Assembly: GCA_045576235.1 (NCBI GenBank)
Contig: JAZNGA010000054.1
Span: forward strand, 1-64,000
Source of the DNA: SIG437 sp045576235
GTDB taxonomy: Bacteria > Bacillota > Clostridia > UBA1381 > UBA9506
Length of the DNA stretch: 64,000 nucleotides
Direction of reading: 5' to 3'
The translations under genes and the position numbers were made by a program. Shown one piece after another: positions 33,892 to 42,729 of the stretch (the first letter of the stretch is position 1; each line of letters opens with the position of its first letter). The notes under the pieces are model-generated. The model had not been told where the DNA came from and made no database searches. It worked only from the letters and a program-made list of their open reading frames with translations.

Positions 33892-35049
33892 ATGCAAAAC
33901 AGAAAAAAAAGCAGTCAGCAATTGATTAAGGAAGCAAATTTAAAGCTTGTTTTCAGCTTGATTTGCAAAGAAGAATCTCTTTCAAGAGCAGACATAAAAA
34001 AAATAACAAAGCTTTCAGCTGCAACAGTTTCTTCCCTTGTTGATGAGCTTTTAGAGCTTGGACTCATAATCGAAGTGGGCACAAAAGAGGTTTCAACATC
34101 AGGAAGAAAAGCAATTCTTTTAAATGTGAATCCCGAGGGCGGTTATTTAGCCGGCGTGGAAATTTCTTCGTCTGCCATTGTTTTGGATTTATATAACCTC
34201 CGTTTTGAAAAGGTTCTGCACAAAGAAAAGTCTTTAGATGGAAACGGGGCAGTGCTTCACTCTCTTGCGGATTTTTTGAGAAAAGAAGCTGCAGAATACA
34301 AAATTTTGGGCGTTGCTGTCGGAGTTCCTGCCATCATTGATTCAGAAAACAATTCTGTTGTTTCATCAACAGTTGTTGAAATAGAGACAGGGGTTGACCT
34401 TGTCAAACTTTTAAAACAAGATTTTCCCGGCGCAGAAATTGACCTCTGTAACACATCAGGCTTAATCGCTTATGCTGAAAAGGAATTTGGTGCAGGAGTC
34501 GGCGTTTTAAATCTTGTTTCCATTGAAATTGCAGATGGTGTTGGTGCCGGTGTTGTCATTGAAGGCGATATCTATGGTGGCACAAACGGAATAGCCTGCG
34601 AATTCGGACATGTCAGCGTTGACTACAAGGGCAAAAAATGCAAATGTGGAAACTATGGGTGTCTTGAGATGTATGTAAGTCTCCCTTCCATTATAAAAGA
34701 AGCCGAAAGGCGTCTTGAAAAGTCAATTTCGGGAACATCAGAGCTTAAAAGTCTTCTAGATGACGGAAATGCAGCCACTAAAGATGTTATCAGCGAAGCG
34801 GCAAGGGCTCTTGCCTTTGGAATAAATAATTTAGTAAATATTATAGACCCTGAGATTGTGGTCATTTGCGGAAAAGTATGTCGCCTTGGCGAGCATCTCC
34901 TCTCTCCGCTTTTGGAATTCAGAAAAGAGCTCGCGCTTTCTGAGAACACAGCCGAAATAAAATATTCGCTTTTGGGCGATGACGCTGTGACTATGGGTGG
35001 CGCGAAATATGCTTTTGACAAATTTTTCACTCGTAAAAAAATCTTTTAA
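33892..35049 (+). CDS. ROK-family transcriptional repressor
   Basis: A 385-residue NagC/XylR-type repressor. Residues about 10-70 form a winged helix-turn-helix (SRADIKKITKLSAATVSSLV). The ROK domain follows, with the zinc motif CKCGNYGCLEMY. The kinase Asp motif ENDAN is replaced by CNTSG, so it should sense a sugar and not phosphorylate it. The ATG at 33892 has CGGAG eight bases upstream; a GTG at 33883 overlaps that site. A palindrome at its promoter suggests autoregulation. The likely targets are the aminotransferase and dehydrogenase genes that follow. Confidence 0.88.
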   Translation: MQNRKKSSQQLIKEANLKLVFSLICKEESLSRADIKKITKLSAATVSSLVDELLELGLIIEVGTKEVSTSGRKAILLNVNPEGGYLAGVEISSSAIVLDLYNLRFEKVLHKEKSLDGNGAVLHSLADFLRKEAAEYKILGVAVGVPAIIDSENNSVVSSTVVEIETGVDLVKLLKQDFPGAEIDLCNTSGLIAYAEKEFGAGVGVLNLVSIEIADGVGAGVVIEGDIYGGTNGIACEFGHVSVDYKGKKCKCGNYGCLEMYVSLPSIIKEAERRLEKSISGTSELKSLLDDGNAATKDVISEAARALAFGINNLVNIIDPEIVVICGKVCRLGEHLLSPLLEFRKELALSENTAEIKYSLLGDDAVTMGGAKYAFDKFFTRKKIF

Positions 35050-35072
35050 AGCTCTGCTTTAAAAGATTTTAA
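35038..35072 (+). terminator. Terminator after the ROK gene
   Basis: AATCTTTTAAAGC pairs with GCTTTAAAAGATT around TCT and runs into TT then AAATAAA. It overlaps the stop codon. The T tract is short, so some read-through into the aminotransferase gene is possible. Confidence 0.6.
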
Positions 35073-35127
35073 ATAAAAAAACAGTCCAACGGACAAAAAT
35101 TTATAAAAAAGAAAGAGATGATTAAAA

Positions 35128-36399
35128 ATGGCAGAAAAAGAAATCGTAATGAACGGCGCCGGCATCGAAGAAATCGGTTTCCCGATGTGGCCTCAGTTTG
35201 CTCCTGAAACAATTAATGATGTTTTAGAGCCTATCAAAAATGGTAAAGTTAGCTACTGGACAGGAACAAAGGGTATGGAATTCGAAGAACAGTTTGCTAA
35301 GTGGTGCGGTGCGAAGATGGCAATTTCTTGCACAAACGGCACAGCCGCTCTTCACATTGCTTTAGCAGCATTAAACATTGGTCCTGGAGATGAAGTTGTC
35401 GTTCCTTCATATTCATTCATTGCTTCATCATTCTCAGTTGTTCAGGCTGGTGCAATTCCGCGTTTTGCTGATGTTACAGACGATCACACAATCGACCCTG
35501 ACAGCGTTGAAGCGCTCATCACTCCCAGAACAAAAGCTATTATCGTTGTTCACCTTTACGGTGTAATCTGCGACATGAAGAGAATTCTTGAAATCGCTAA
35601 GAAACACAACTTAAAAGTTGTTGAAGACTGCGCACAGTGCTTCGGCGGTACATATAACGGTATTAAATCAGGTGTTATCGGCGATGTAGGATGTTTCTCA
35701 TTCTGTCAGTCAAAACACTTCACAACAGGCGGCGAAGGCGGCATGGTTGTAACAAATGATGAAGAAGTTGGCTGGGAAGCTCGTTCTTTCAGAGACCATG
35801 GTTATGATGTTAAGACAAGAATGAACATGCTCGCATTAGAGGAAAAACTTCCTTACATCCACAACAGAGTTGGTTTTAACTACAGAATGACAGAAATGCA
35901 GTCTATCATCGGTATCAACGAGCTTAAGAGATTTGATTCTTGGAACTTAGCAAGAAGATTAAAATATGCTAAAATGTATGACGATGCATTTACTGGCATG
36001 AAGGGTATCAAAAAGCTCCCTGTTAACACAGAAGAAAGAAGAAGCTCATATTGGTGGTATCCGATTCTCTTAGACCTCGACGCTCTCGATTGCGATGCTC
36101 CTGCAATCTTAAAAGAACTTGGCGCATTAAAGATTCCTTGCTATGGTATTCAGTGGCCTGAAGCTTACGAAGAGAAAGCTTACAAAGAATTAAACGGCTT
36201 CGGTACAGCTCAGTTCCCGTTCAAATCTTCAGAATATGCAGATGCTGCTTCTGTTGATTATAAGAATGTTGTTTGTCCGCACGCTAAAGGACTCCGTGCT
36301 CAGACAGTTTGTCTCTTCTTACATCCGACATGGGAAGAAGTTCACATTGAAAGATGTATTGAAGGCTTAAAGGCAGCTATCGCTAAGCATTTAAAATAA
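35128..36399 (+). CDS. DegT/DnrJ/EryC1/StrS-family aminotransferase
   Basis: A 423-residue PLP aminotransferase of the sugar and AHBA synthase-like type. It has the cofactor region CTNGTAALHIALAAL, the Asp of VVEDCAQCFGG and the PLP lysine in SFCQSKHFTTGGEGG. Family members aminate keto-sugars or keto-cyclitols, or run the reverse. A Gfo/Idh dehydrogenase follows 98 bases later, so the pair could oxidise a hydroxyl and exchange it for an amine, as in kanosamine or scyllo-inosamine pathways. Codon use looks optimised, implying high expression. The ribosome site (AGAGATG) is weak. Confidence 0.88.
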   Translation: MAEKEIVMNGAGIEEIGFPMWPQFAPETINDVLEPIKNGKVSYWTGTKGMEFEEQFAKWCGAKMAISCTNGTAALHIALAALNIGPGDEVVVPSYSFIASSFSVVQAGAIPRFADVTDDHTIDPDSVEALITPRTKAIIVVHLYGVICDMKRILEIAKKHNLKVVEDCAQCFGGTYNGIKSGVIGDVGCFSFCQSKHFTTGGEGGMVVTNDEEVGWEARSFRDHGYDVKTRMNMLALEEKLPYIHNRVGFNYRMTEMQSIIGINELKRFDSWNLARRLKYAKMYDDAFTGMKGIKKLPVNTEERRSSYWWYPILLDLDALDCDAPAILKELGALKIPCYGIQWPEAYEEKAYKELNGFGTAQFPFKSSEYADAASVDYKNVVCPHAKGLRAQTVCLFLHPTWEEVHIERCIEGLKAAIAKHLK

Positions 36400-36434
36400 G
36401 TTGCTTTAAGTAAATAAACAGACTTTTATGATAT

Positions 36435-36468
36435 TAGGAAATCACAATGTAAAAGTTGTGATATCCTA
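36435..36468 (+). promoter_or_regulatory. Hairpin between aminotransferase and dehydrogenase
   Basis: TAGGAAATCACAA pairs with TTGTGATATCCTA (12 of 13) around an eight-base loop. No T tract follows, so it looks more like an mRNA-processing or stabilising hairpin, or an operator, than a terminator. Confidence 0.45.
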
Positions 36469-36497
36469 TATCCTTTTGAAAGGACGGAACGATTGTT

Positions 36498-37541
36498 ATG
36501 AGAAAAATTAAATGGGGTGTTATTGGCTGCGGCGGTATCGCTGACAGAAGAACATTACCTGGCATGATGCTCGCAGACAACGCTGAGCTCATTGCTGTAA
36601 TGGACACAAACATGGACTTTGCAAACAACTGCAAAGAAAAATATAATGCAAAATATGCTTTTAACAACATTGAAGACCTTCTTGCAATTGACGAAATTGA
36701 AGCAGTTTACATTGCTTCTCCTGTTTTTGCTCATAAAGAACAGGCTTTCAAAGCTGCTAAAGCTAAAAAACACATTCTTCTTGAAAAGCCTCTCGGCATA
36801 ACAGTTGCTGAGTCTCAGGAAATTGTTGATTTCTGCAAAGCTGAAGGTGTTAAGCTTTCAGCAGGCTTTATGATGAGATTCCACAGCTTCCACCAGAAGA
36901 TGAAAGAGCTGATTGCTGAAGGCGCAATCGGTGAAATCGTTTCTATGAGAGCTCAGCTCACTTGCTGGTATCCTGACATGGAAAATTGCTGGAGACAGAA
37001 CAAAAAGCTCTCAGGTGGCGGCGCTATGATTGATATGGGTGTTCACTGTGCTGATCTTTTGCAGCAGATTTCAGGCTTAGAAGCTAAAGAAGTTTGCGGA
37101 TTCACAGGCACACAGACATTCTCATATGATGTTGATGATTCAGGTATGCTTCTCATGAAGATGAATAATGGCGCTATTGCAATGGTTGACGCTAACTTCA
37201 ACATTCCCGATGCAGCTGCTAAATGTAAAATGGAATTCTATGGCACAAAGGGCAGCATGATGGCAGAAGGAACAATCAGCCAGATTGAGGCAGGTCAGGT
37301 TGAAGTGTTTATGTCTGACGATGCTAAGGGCTATGATGCAGCTCAGGAGAGATGCGAGCTTAAGGCTCAGATGCTCGAGGTTGAATTTGGCAATATGTAC
37401 ACAAAAGAGGTTGAAGCATTTGGAAATGCAATCATCAATGACACAGAGCCTGTTGTCACAGCAGAATCTGCTGTTCAGGTTCAGAAAATCATTGAAAGCG
37501 CATACAATGCTAGCGACTCCAAGAAGTATGTCACATTATAG
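36498..37541 (+). CDS. Gfo/Idh/MocA-family oxidoreductase
   Basis: A 347-residue NAD(P)-dependent dehydrogenase. The Rossmann motif is GVIGCGGIADRR, the catalytic region includes HILLEKPLG (Lys of the EKP motif), and the C-terminal domain has GGGAMIDMGVHCADLL. Members oxidise sugars, cyclitols or their derivatives. It is downstream of the DegT aminotransferase and likely acts on the same molecule. AAGGACGGA precedes the ATG. Codon use resembles the preceding gene and PFOR. Confidence 0.9.
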   Translation: MRKIKWGVIGCGGIADRRTLPGMMLADNAELIAVMDTNMDFANNCKEKYNAKYAFNNIEDLLAIDEIEAVYIASPVFAHKEQAFKAAKAKKHILLEKPLGITVAESQEIVDFCKAEGVKLSAGFMMRFHSFHQKMKELIAEGAIGEIVSMRAQLTCWYPDMENCWRQNKKLSGGGAMIDMGVHCADLLQQISGLEAKEVCGFTGTQTFSYDVDDSGMLLMKMNNGAIAMVDANFNIPDAAAKCKMEFYGTKGSMMAEGTISQIEAGQVEVFMSDDAKGYDAAQERCELKAQMLEVEFGNMYTKEVEAFGNAIINDTEPVVTAESAVQVQKIIESAYNASDSKKYVTL

Positions 37542-37575
37542 GATTCTTCTTTAAGTTAAAGAATTTTATCACACA

Positions 37576-37611
37576 AAGGGTATGGAAACAAAATGTTTCC
37601 ATACCTTTTTC
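37576..37611 (+). terminator. Terminator after the Gfo/Idh gene
   Basis: GGTATGGAAACA pairs exactly with TGTTTCCATACC around AAA, followed by TTTTTCTTTT. Confidence 0.9.
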
Positions 37612-37698
37612 TTTTAAAATCTGCAGAGATTATAAGGCATACGCGAAAAAACAGCGCATAAGATATAATAATATATTTTCTAAAAGGAGAAAGCCAAA

Positions 37699-38847
37699 AT
37701 GAAAAATGTTATTATTAAAATCACTTCAATAATTTGCTTGATAGTGATTTTGCTGTGCTCTTTTTTGCCACAATGTTTTGCTGCTGAAATCAGCATTTCT
37801 GCCCCATCTGCAATTTTAATCGAAGCAGAAACAGGACAAATTCTTTTTGAAAAAGACAGTCACAAACAGCTTCCGCCTGCTTCTGTGACAAAAATTATGA
37901 CAATGCTTCTCGTCATAGAAGCCGTCGATTCAGGGCAGATAAAAATGGAAGATATGGTAAGATGCTCGGAGTTTGCCGCATCAATGGGAGGCTCACAGGT
38001 ATATTTAGAACCAAACGAGGAAATGAGCGTTCACGATATGTTAAAAGCTGTTGCTGTTGCCTCAGGAAACGATGCGGCTGTGGCTCTTGGTGAGTTTGTT
38101 GCAGGGAGCAACGAAGAGTTTGTCAAAAGGATGAATGAGCGGGCAAAAGAGCTTGGGATGAACGACACTAACTTCATCAACTGCAACGGCTTAGATGAAG
38201 AAGGTCACATCACATCAGCATATGACATTTCATTAATGTCAAAAGAACTCATATCTCATCCGAGAATTTTAGAGTTTACATCAATCTGGATGGATTCTTT
38301 GCGAAATGGTTCTTTCGGATTAGTGAACACCAATAAACTGATAAGATTTTATGAAGGGGCAAACGGACTCAAGACAGGATCAACAAGCATTGCAAAATAT
38401 TGTCTGAGTGCATCAGCAAAGAAAAACAATATGACGCTTATTGCAGTCGTTCTTGCAGCACCCTCCTCAAAGGAGCGCTTTTCAGACGCAACAAAGCTTT
38501 TAGACTATGGTTTTGCAAACTATGCTGTCGCAAACAATCTCATTGATAAAGATGATATGAAAGAAATCAGAGTCTTAAAAGGGGCAAAGCAAAAGACAAC
38601 GCCCGGAACAGAAGCAAACACGGGCGTGCTCATAGAAAAGGCAAAGCTTGATGCCATTGAAAAGAAAATAACATTGCCGACAGAGATTAGTGCTCCCATC
38701 AAGAAGGGGGAAAAACTCGGCGAAATTGAATTTTTTGTTGAAAAAGAAAAAGTGGGAAGCACTGATATAATAGCTGCAGAAGACATAAAAAAAGCAGGCC
38801 TTTTTACGATTTTTTTAAGGCTTGCCGAAAACCTTCTTTACGGATAG
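37699..38847 (+). CDS. dacF: D-alanyl-D-alanine carboxypeptidase (S11, DacF type)
   Basis: A 382-residue low-molecular-weight penicillin-binding protein. A signal peptide (about 1-29, ending CFAAE) precedes the serine peptidase domain. Its motifs are SVTK (catalytic Ser), SGN in AVASGNDAAV and KTG in NGLKTGSTS. A C-terminal beta-domain and a hydrophobic tail (FTIFLRLAENLLYG) complete it. It removes the terminal D-Ala of peptidoglycan pentapeptides. A sporulation (DacF/DacB) or vegetative (DacA) role cannot be told apart here. AAAAGGAG precedes the ATG. Confidence 0.9.
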   Translation: MKNVIIKITSIICLIVILLCSFLPQCFAAEISISAPSAILIEAETGQILFEKDSHKQLPPASVTKIMTMLLVIEAVDSGQIKMEDMVRCSEFAASMGGSQVYLEPNEEMSVHDMLKAVAVASGNDAAVALGEFVAGSNEEFVKRMNERAKELGMNDTNFINCNGLDEEGHITSAYDISLMSKELISHPRILEFTSIWMDSLRNGSFGLVNTNKLIRFYEGANGLKTGSTSIAKYCLSASAKKNNMTLIAVVLAAPSSKERFSDATKLLDYGFANYAVANNLIDKDDMKEIRVLKGAKQKTTPGTEANTGVLIEKAKLDAIEKKITLPTEISAPIKKGEKLGEIEFFVEKEKVGSTDIIAAEDIKKAGLFTIFLRLAENLLYG

Positions 38848-38862
38848 GAGCATCTTAAAAAT

Positions 38863-38894
38863 CTGTGTATGCCATATTTTTATGGCATACACAG
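38863..38894 (-). terminator. Terminator overlapping the end of ytxC
   Basis: A perfect 13-bp stem (38863-38875 with 38882-38894) is followed on the minus strand by ATTTTTAAG. Its right arm encodes the last residues of YtxC. It also lies just past the convergent dacF. Confidence 0.75.
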
Positions 38895-39710
38895 GTCACA
38901 TCCCAGACAATATTCAACATTTTTAAACACTTTTTTAATTGTTAGAAACAAATCTCTGTTTCTGATGTTTTCTGCCTTATGAACAATAATTTTTTGCGGC
39001 GCCGCAGTTATCAATGCGCTGATTAAAACATCATCATAATCTGCTTCTGTCATCATAGCCGCTTCTCCGACAAACTCTTCCATACACTTTCCCGTGATGT
39101 CGCATCCTGCGCCATCAGCTAACCTATATTCTCCGTTTTCTTCAACTGTTATGTTCAAAAGCTCAGGACGAGGAAATTGCACCTCAACAAAATATGTTAA
39201 CAGATCAATAAATTCATTATATTCTTTTTTTGCCTTATAGTCATCTATAAGCATTTCGGAAAGTCTGCATAAAATTGCTTCATAGTCCTTAAGCCTGAAT
39301 GCAATAAAGCCATCAAGATATAGCTTTGAGCTTTCTTTAAGACATTCATAAAGCGCTAATAAAATGCATTCCTTTCGCGCCTCAAAGCCAACTTCCCTGT
39401 CGTCTTCAAAAAGGTTAATGTTTTTTATAATTTCTCTTTTTGTGGCAAGAGAAATATCCTGAAAATGCTCGTCGAGAATTTTTCTCATTATACGGGTTTC
39501 ATATCGGTCTATTACATATTCTGCAAGAACATTAAGATATTTGTGGAAAGTAGCTATATCCTCATTATATTCAAAATTAAAATATGTTATATTATCTTCA
39601 GGTTTTTCCTTCATTATCGAGACAGGAAAAATGCAATCGGGATTTGTTACAATCCTGCTTTTTATGAGATTGATATCCCCGTCAATTCCAAGACTTATTG
39701 TTTCGTTCAT
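38880..39710 (-). CDS. ytxC: YtxC-like sporulation protein
   Basis: A 276-residue protein resembling Bacillus YtxC, a sporulation-associated protein of unknown biochemistry. It has an N-terminal alpha/beta region and a helical middle with YVIDRYETRIMRKIL. The C-terminus ends in a cysteine cluster, YCLGCDLCMP, that could bind a metal. AAGGAG precedes the ATG. It follows the GME-fold-like gene by 68 bases on the same strand. Family assignment is moderate and its role in sporulation is inferred. Confidence 0.65.
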   Translation of the reverse strand: MNETISLGIDGDINLIKSRIVTNPDCIFPVSIMKEKPEDNITYFNFEYNEDIATFHKYLNVLAEYVIDRYETRIMRKILDEHFQDISLATKREIIKNINLFEDDREVGFEARKECILLALYECLKESSKLYLDGFIAFRLKDYEAILCRLSEMLIDDYKAKKEYNEFIDLLTYFVEVQFPRPELLNITVEENGEYRLADGAGCDITGKCMEEFVGEAAMMTEADYDDVLISALITAAPQKIIVHKAENIRNRDLFLTIKKVFKNVEYCLGCDLCMP

Positions 39711-39778
39711 ACATACACTCCTTGTGATAATCTGCGCTGTTTTTCTTATGTATTATGAACGGTAAACTGTTTATATAT

Positions 39779-40480
39779 TCAGCAAAACATAATTGTCCCC
39801 ACATCTGTCAGCGGATAATTTTTTATTTCGTGAATTTTTTTCCCTTTCGATAAAATATATTTCCTGATTTTGTCTCCAAAGGAAACGCTGTCCAAATCGC
39901 CGAAGAAAAAGATTTCTCCATCACGAGATTCCCCACTTGCTCCCCCAATAAATCCATAATCATAGCCTGTGAGCTTTATTTCTCCACTCGGAATTTTTAA
40001 CACATCTTTTCCCCGTTCTTTTAAGACAGAAAAAATTCCTTCATCGGCAGTGATTACGCCGTTTGAAAAAACACACGAGGAGCATTTGCTGTAGCCCTGA
40101 TTTACATTAATAATTTCAATCTTTTTATCTGTCAGATATTTTATGACTAAAGGGTCAGCAGCCGAAAATTTCCCAAGCGCCAAATTATCGGTTTTGAGTA
40201 TATTATATGCAATATCCTCAGGATAGGTGCTCTTTAATTCCTTTTCTCCGCAAATCAAAGTAATACCGGAGCGTGAAAGTCTCTTTTCATATTCTCCATA
40301 ACAACAAGGCGCACAGATAAACACCTTTTCCTCCGCCTGAAAAAGAACCATGTCAGGATGCGCACTGCAGGAAACGGAAATATGGCGACAAGTGACCGAT
40401 GGAATGATTTCAAACTTGTCTCCCCATGCTTTTTCTGAAACCTCAGCATATCTGTTATCGACTATCATAAAGCTTTTCAT
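39779..40480 (-). CDS. DUF6873-like GME-fold protein
   Basis: A 233-residue protein that looks like the guanidino-modifying-enzyme (DDAH/arginine deiminase) fold as found in DUF6873 proteins of Clostridia. Hints are the short beta-alpha repeats ending in DxG/GGxS turns (YGFIGGASGESRDGEIFFFG) and the C-terminal PLTDVGTIMFC, where a catalytic Cys would lie. Cysteines are frequent (CSSC, CAPCC). Function is unknown. GAGGTG precedes the ATG. It may share a transcript with ytxC. Confidence 0.5.
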   Translation of the reverse strand: MKSFMIVDNRYAEVSEKAWGDKFEIIPSVTCRHISVSCSAHPDMVLFQAEEKVFICAPCCYGEYEKRLSRSGITLICGEKELKSTYPEDIAYNILKTDNLALGKFSAADPLVIKYLTDKKIEIINVNQGYSKCSSCVFSNGVITADEGIFSVLKERGKDVLKIPSGEIKLTGYDYGFIGGASGESRDGEIFFFGDLDSVSFGDKIRKYILSKGKKIHEIKNYPLTDVGTIMFC

Positions 40481-40554
40481 AATACACCTCTGACTTTATA
40501 AAATTGGTCTTTTCTTAATTTTAGCATATATTTTCTCACATTTCAATTTTAATA

Positions 40555-40581
40555 TTGACAAAGATTTTTTACTATTATAAA
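40555..40581 (+). promoter_or_regulatory. Promoter of the putative glycosidase
   Basis: TTGACA (40555-40560), a short 15-base spacer and TATAAA (40576-40581), 42 bases before the ATG. Confidence 0.5.
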
Positions 40582-40623
40582 ATTAATGTAAATATAGACT
40601 TGTAATTTCAAAAAGGTGATTGT

Positions 40624-42726
40624 ATGCTTAAAACAGAGAACAATTATGATTTCAGAAAACGCATGTCTGAAGTTCATGAGAAAAATATAAGAAACAAAAA
40701 TCTTGTTCTGTCGGATGATGAATTCGCGATAAAAGACGGAGCTAAAATAGTTCTTCCTGAAACTGCAGGCGAGGTTTTAATGACTGCTGCAAAAGATTTC
40801 GCTGATTATCTTTTTGTTTCGCAAAATGTCTCTGTTAAAATTGAGAAAGGTCTGGAAAATGCGAAAAGCGGCGATGTTTTTATCGCAACAGCAAAAGACA
40901 CAGGGGACGATTTGGGTGAATATGCCTCATATAAAGGTCAAATCACAACAGTCTCCGACATGCTGAAAATCATAGGACACGACGAACGCGGTGCACAAAG
41001 CGGCGTTTATTTCGCAGAAGATATGATGAGCTTTAAGAAGGCTCCGTTCATAAAAAAGGGAATCTATCCGAAAAAACCTATGTATTATCCACAGATGGTT
41101 CATTCAGGCTTCGGTCTTGACGAATATCCCGATGAACATTTGTCCTCCATCGCCCACGAAGGAAGAGATGCAATTTTAATTTTCGTTAAAGATGTTGACA
41201 AAACGCCTTGCGGCTACCTTGATTTTAACGATTTAATTAGAAGAGCCGCGAAATATGGACTGGATGTTTATGCCTATAGCTATCTTAAAAGCGAAAAGTG
41301 CTATGATGCTCCCGATGCTGAAAGCTACTATGAAAATCAATATGGCAAGCTTTTCAGAAAATGCCCCGGTCTAAAAGGCGTAACTCTCGTCGGCGAGTCT
41401 GTTGGGTTCCCGAGCAAAGACCCTAATGTTTCGGGTGCTCTCCATAAAGATACAATCATCGACGGAATTCCAACAGGAAAAGTCGCAGCAGGCTGGTATC
41501 CCTGCTCGGACTACCCCGAGTGGCTGAGGCTCATTCAAAAAGTGATCAAAAAGCACAAACCTGATGCAGACATTGTTTTCTGGACATATAACTGGGGCTA
41601 TCATCCAAAGGAGAAGCGCACAGCCCTTGTCAAAGCTCTCCCCAAAGGAATCACTCTTCAGGCAACCTTCGAAATGTTTCACCACTATAAATTAGACGGC
41701 ATCATTGAAGAATGTGCAGACTACACACTTTCATTTGAGGGCCCCGGCGAATATTTCACAGCGGAAGCAGAGGCAGCTAGAGAAGCGGGAATAAAGCTTT
41801 ATTCAATGACAAACACAGGTGGACTTTCATGGGATTTCGGCGTCATTCCCTATGAACCCTTTCCATATCAATGGATAAAGCGCTACAAGGAGATGGAAAA
41901 GGCGCATGACAAGTGGAATCTTCAGGGCCTGATGGAATGTCACCACTACGGCTTCTATCCCTCATTTATAAGCAAGCTTTCAAAATGGGTTTTCTCCGAG
42001 CCGAGAGTTGCACCGGAGGAAATTCTTGAAAAAATCTTAAAAAGTGAATTCGGAGAAGAAAACTTCAGCAAAGTGGACGAAGCTATGAAGCTATGGAGTG
42101 AGGGCATCACTTTCTATGTTCCATCAGATGCTGACCAATGGGGCGCAATGAGAGTTGGTCCTTCATATCCTCTGCAGATAGACACGGAAGTCTCTCTTCC
42201 GTCATCGCCCACCGCTCATTTTGGCTCAGGAATCTGTTTTCCTTTTTATTTCAGCGAGCCAAAAGGACGCGAAAGCTATGTTTCTCTGCGCGTTCCCGTC
42301 GAGATTGAGGCATATAAGAAAACAAGGGCTCTGATTGATGAAGGAATAGCTCTTTTAGAATCGGCGGAAAATAAAAATGAGAAGCTGAAGCGACTTATAA
42401 ATTTAGGTAAATTTATATCCTGCAGTCTGACAACAGGCATTAATGCAAAAAATATGTTTCGCTTGAAAAACAGGCTCCGTTCTTTTGAAACAAGAGAAGA
42501 ACTTATAAAGGTTACGGATGAAATCGAGGCCATGATAAAGGCTGAAATAGAAAATGCTGAAAAAGCAATCCCTCTTGTCGAGGCAGATTCAAGGCTTGGC
42601 TGGGAGCCTTCCATGGAATATATGACAGACAAATCTCACATCGAGTGGAAAATCCGACTCGAAAACTATGTTTTGGATTTTGAGCTCCCAAGGCTCAGAA
42701 AAGTTATTAATATGAATGAGGTGTAA
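40624..42726 (+). CDS. Putative glycoside hydrolase (GH20-like architecture)
   Basis: A 700-residue cytosolic protein without a signal peptide. Residues about 30-125 resemble the zincin-like N-terminal domain that precedes GH20/GH67/GH84 barrels (ends IIGHDERGAQSGVYFAEDMM). A TIM-barrel-like region follows at about 130-440, with acidic candidates in LVGESVGFPS and the aromatic WTYNWGYHP. The C-terminal 200 residues are mainly helical. The family is not certain; a hexosaminidase or glucuronidase-like activity is the best guess. AAAGGTG precedes the ATG. The DJ-1-like gene follows by three bases. Confidence 0.6.
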   Translation: MLKTENNYDFRKRMSEVHEKNIRNKNLVLSDDEFAIKDGAKIVLPETAGEVLMTAAKDFADYLFVSQNVSVKIEKGLENAKSGDVFIATAKDTGDDLGEYASYKGQITTVSDMLKIIGHDERGAQSGVYFAEDMMSFKKAPFIKKGIYPKKPMYYPQMVHSGFGLDEYPDEHLSSIAHEGRDAILIFVKDVDKTPCGYLDFNDLIRRAAKYGLDVYAYSYLKSEKCYDAPDAESYYENQYGKLFRKCPGLKGVTLVGESVGFPSKDPNVSGALHKDTIIDGIPTGKVAAGWYPCSDYPEWLRLIQKVIKKHKPDADIVFWTYNWGYHPKEKRTALVKALPKGITLQATFEMFHHYKLDGIIEECADYTLSFEGPGEYFTAEAEAAREAGIKLYSMTNTGGLSWDFGVIPYEPFPYQWIKRYKEMEKAHDKWNLQGLMECHHYGFYPSFISKLSKWVFSEPRVAPEEILEKILKSEFGEENFSKVDEAMKLWSEGITFYVPSDADQWGAMRVGPSYPLQIDTEVSLPSSPTAHFGSGICFPFYFSEPKGRESYVSLRVPVEIEAYKKTRALIDEGIALLESAENKNEKLKRLINLGKFISCSLTTGINAKNMFRLKNRLRSFETREELIKVTDEIEAMIKAEIENAEKAIPLVEADSRLGWEPSMEYMTDKSHIEWKIRLENYVLDFELPRLRKVINMNEV

Positions 42727-42729
42727 GTT

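Noticed and set aside
41084..41096. TTATCCACA match as a DnaA box
   Set aside because: It is a single match inside the coding region of the putative glycosidase, far from dnaA, and expected by chance.
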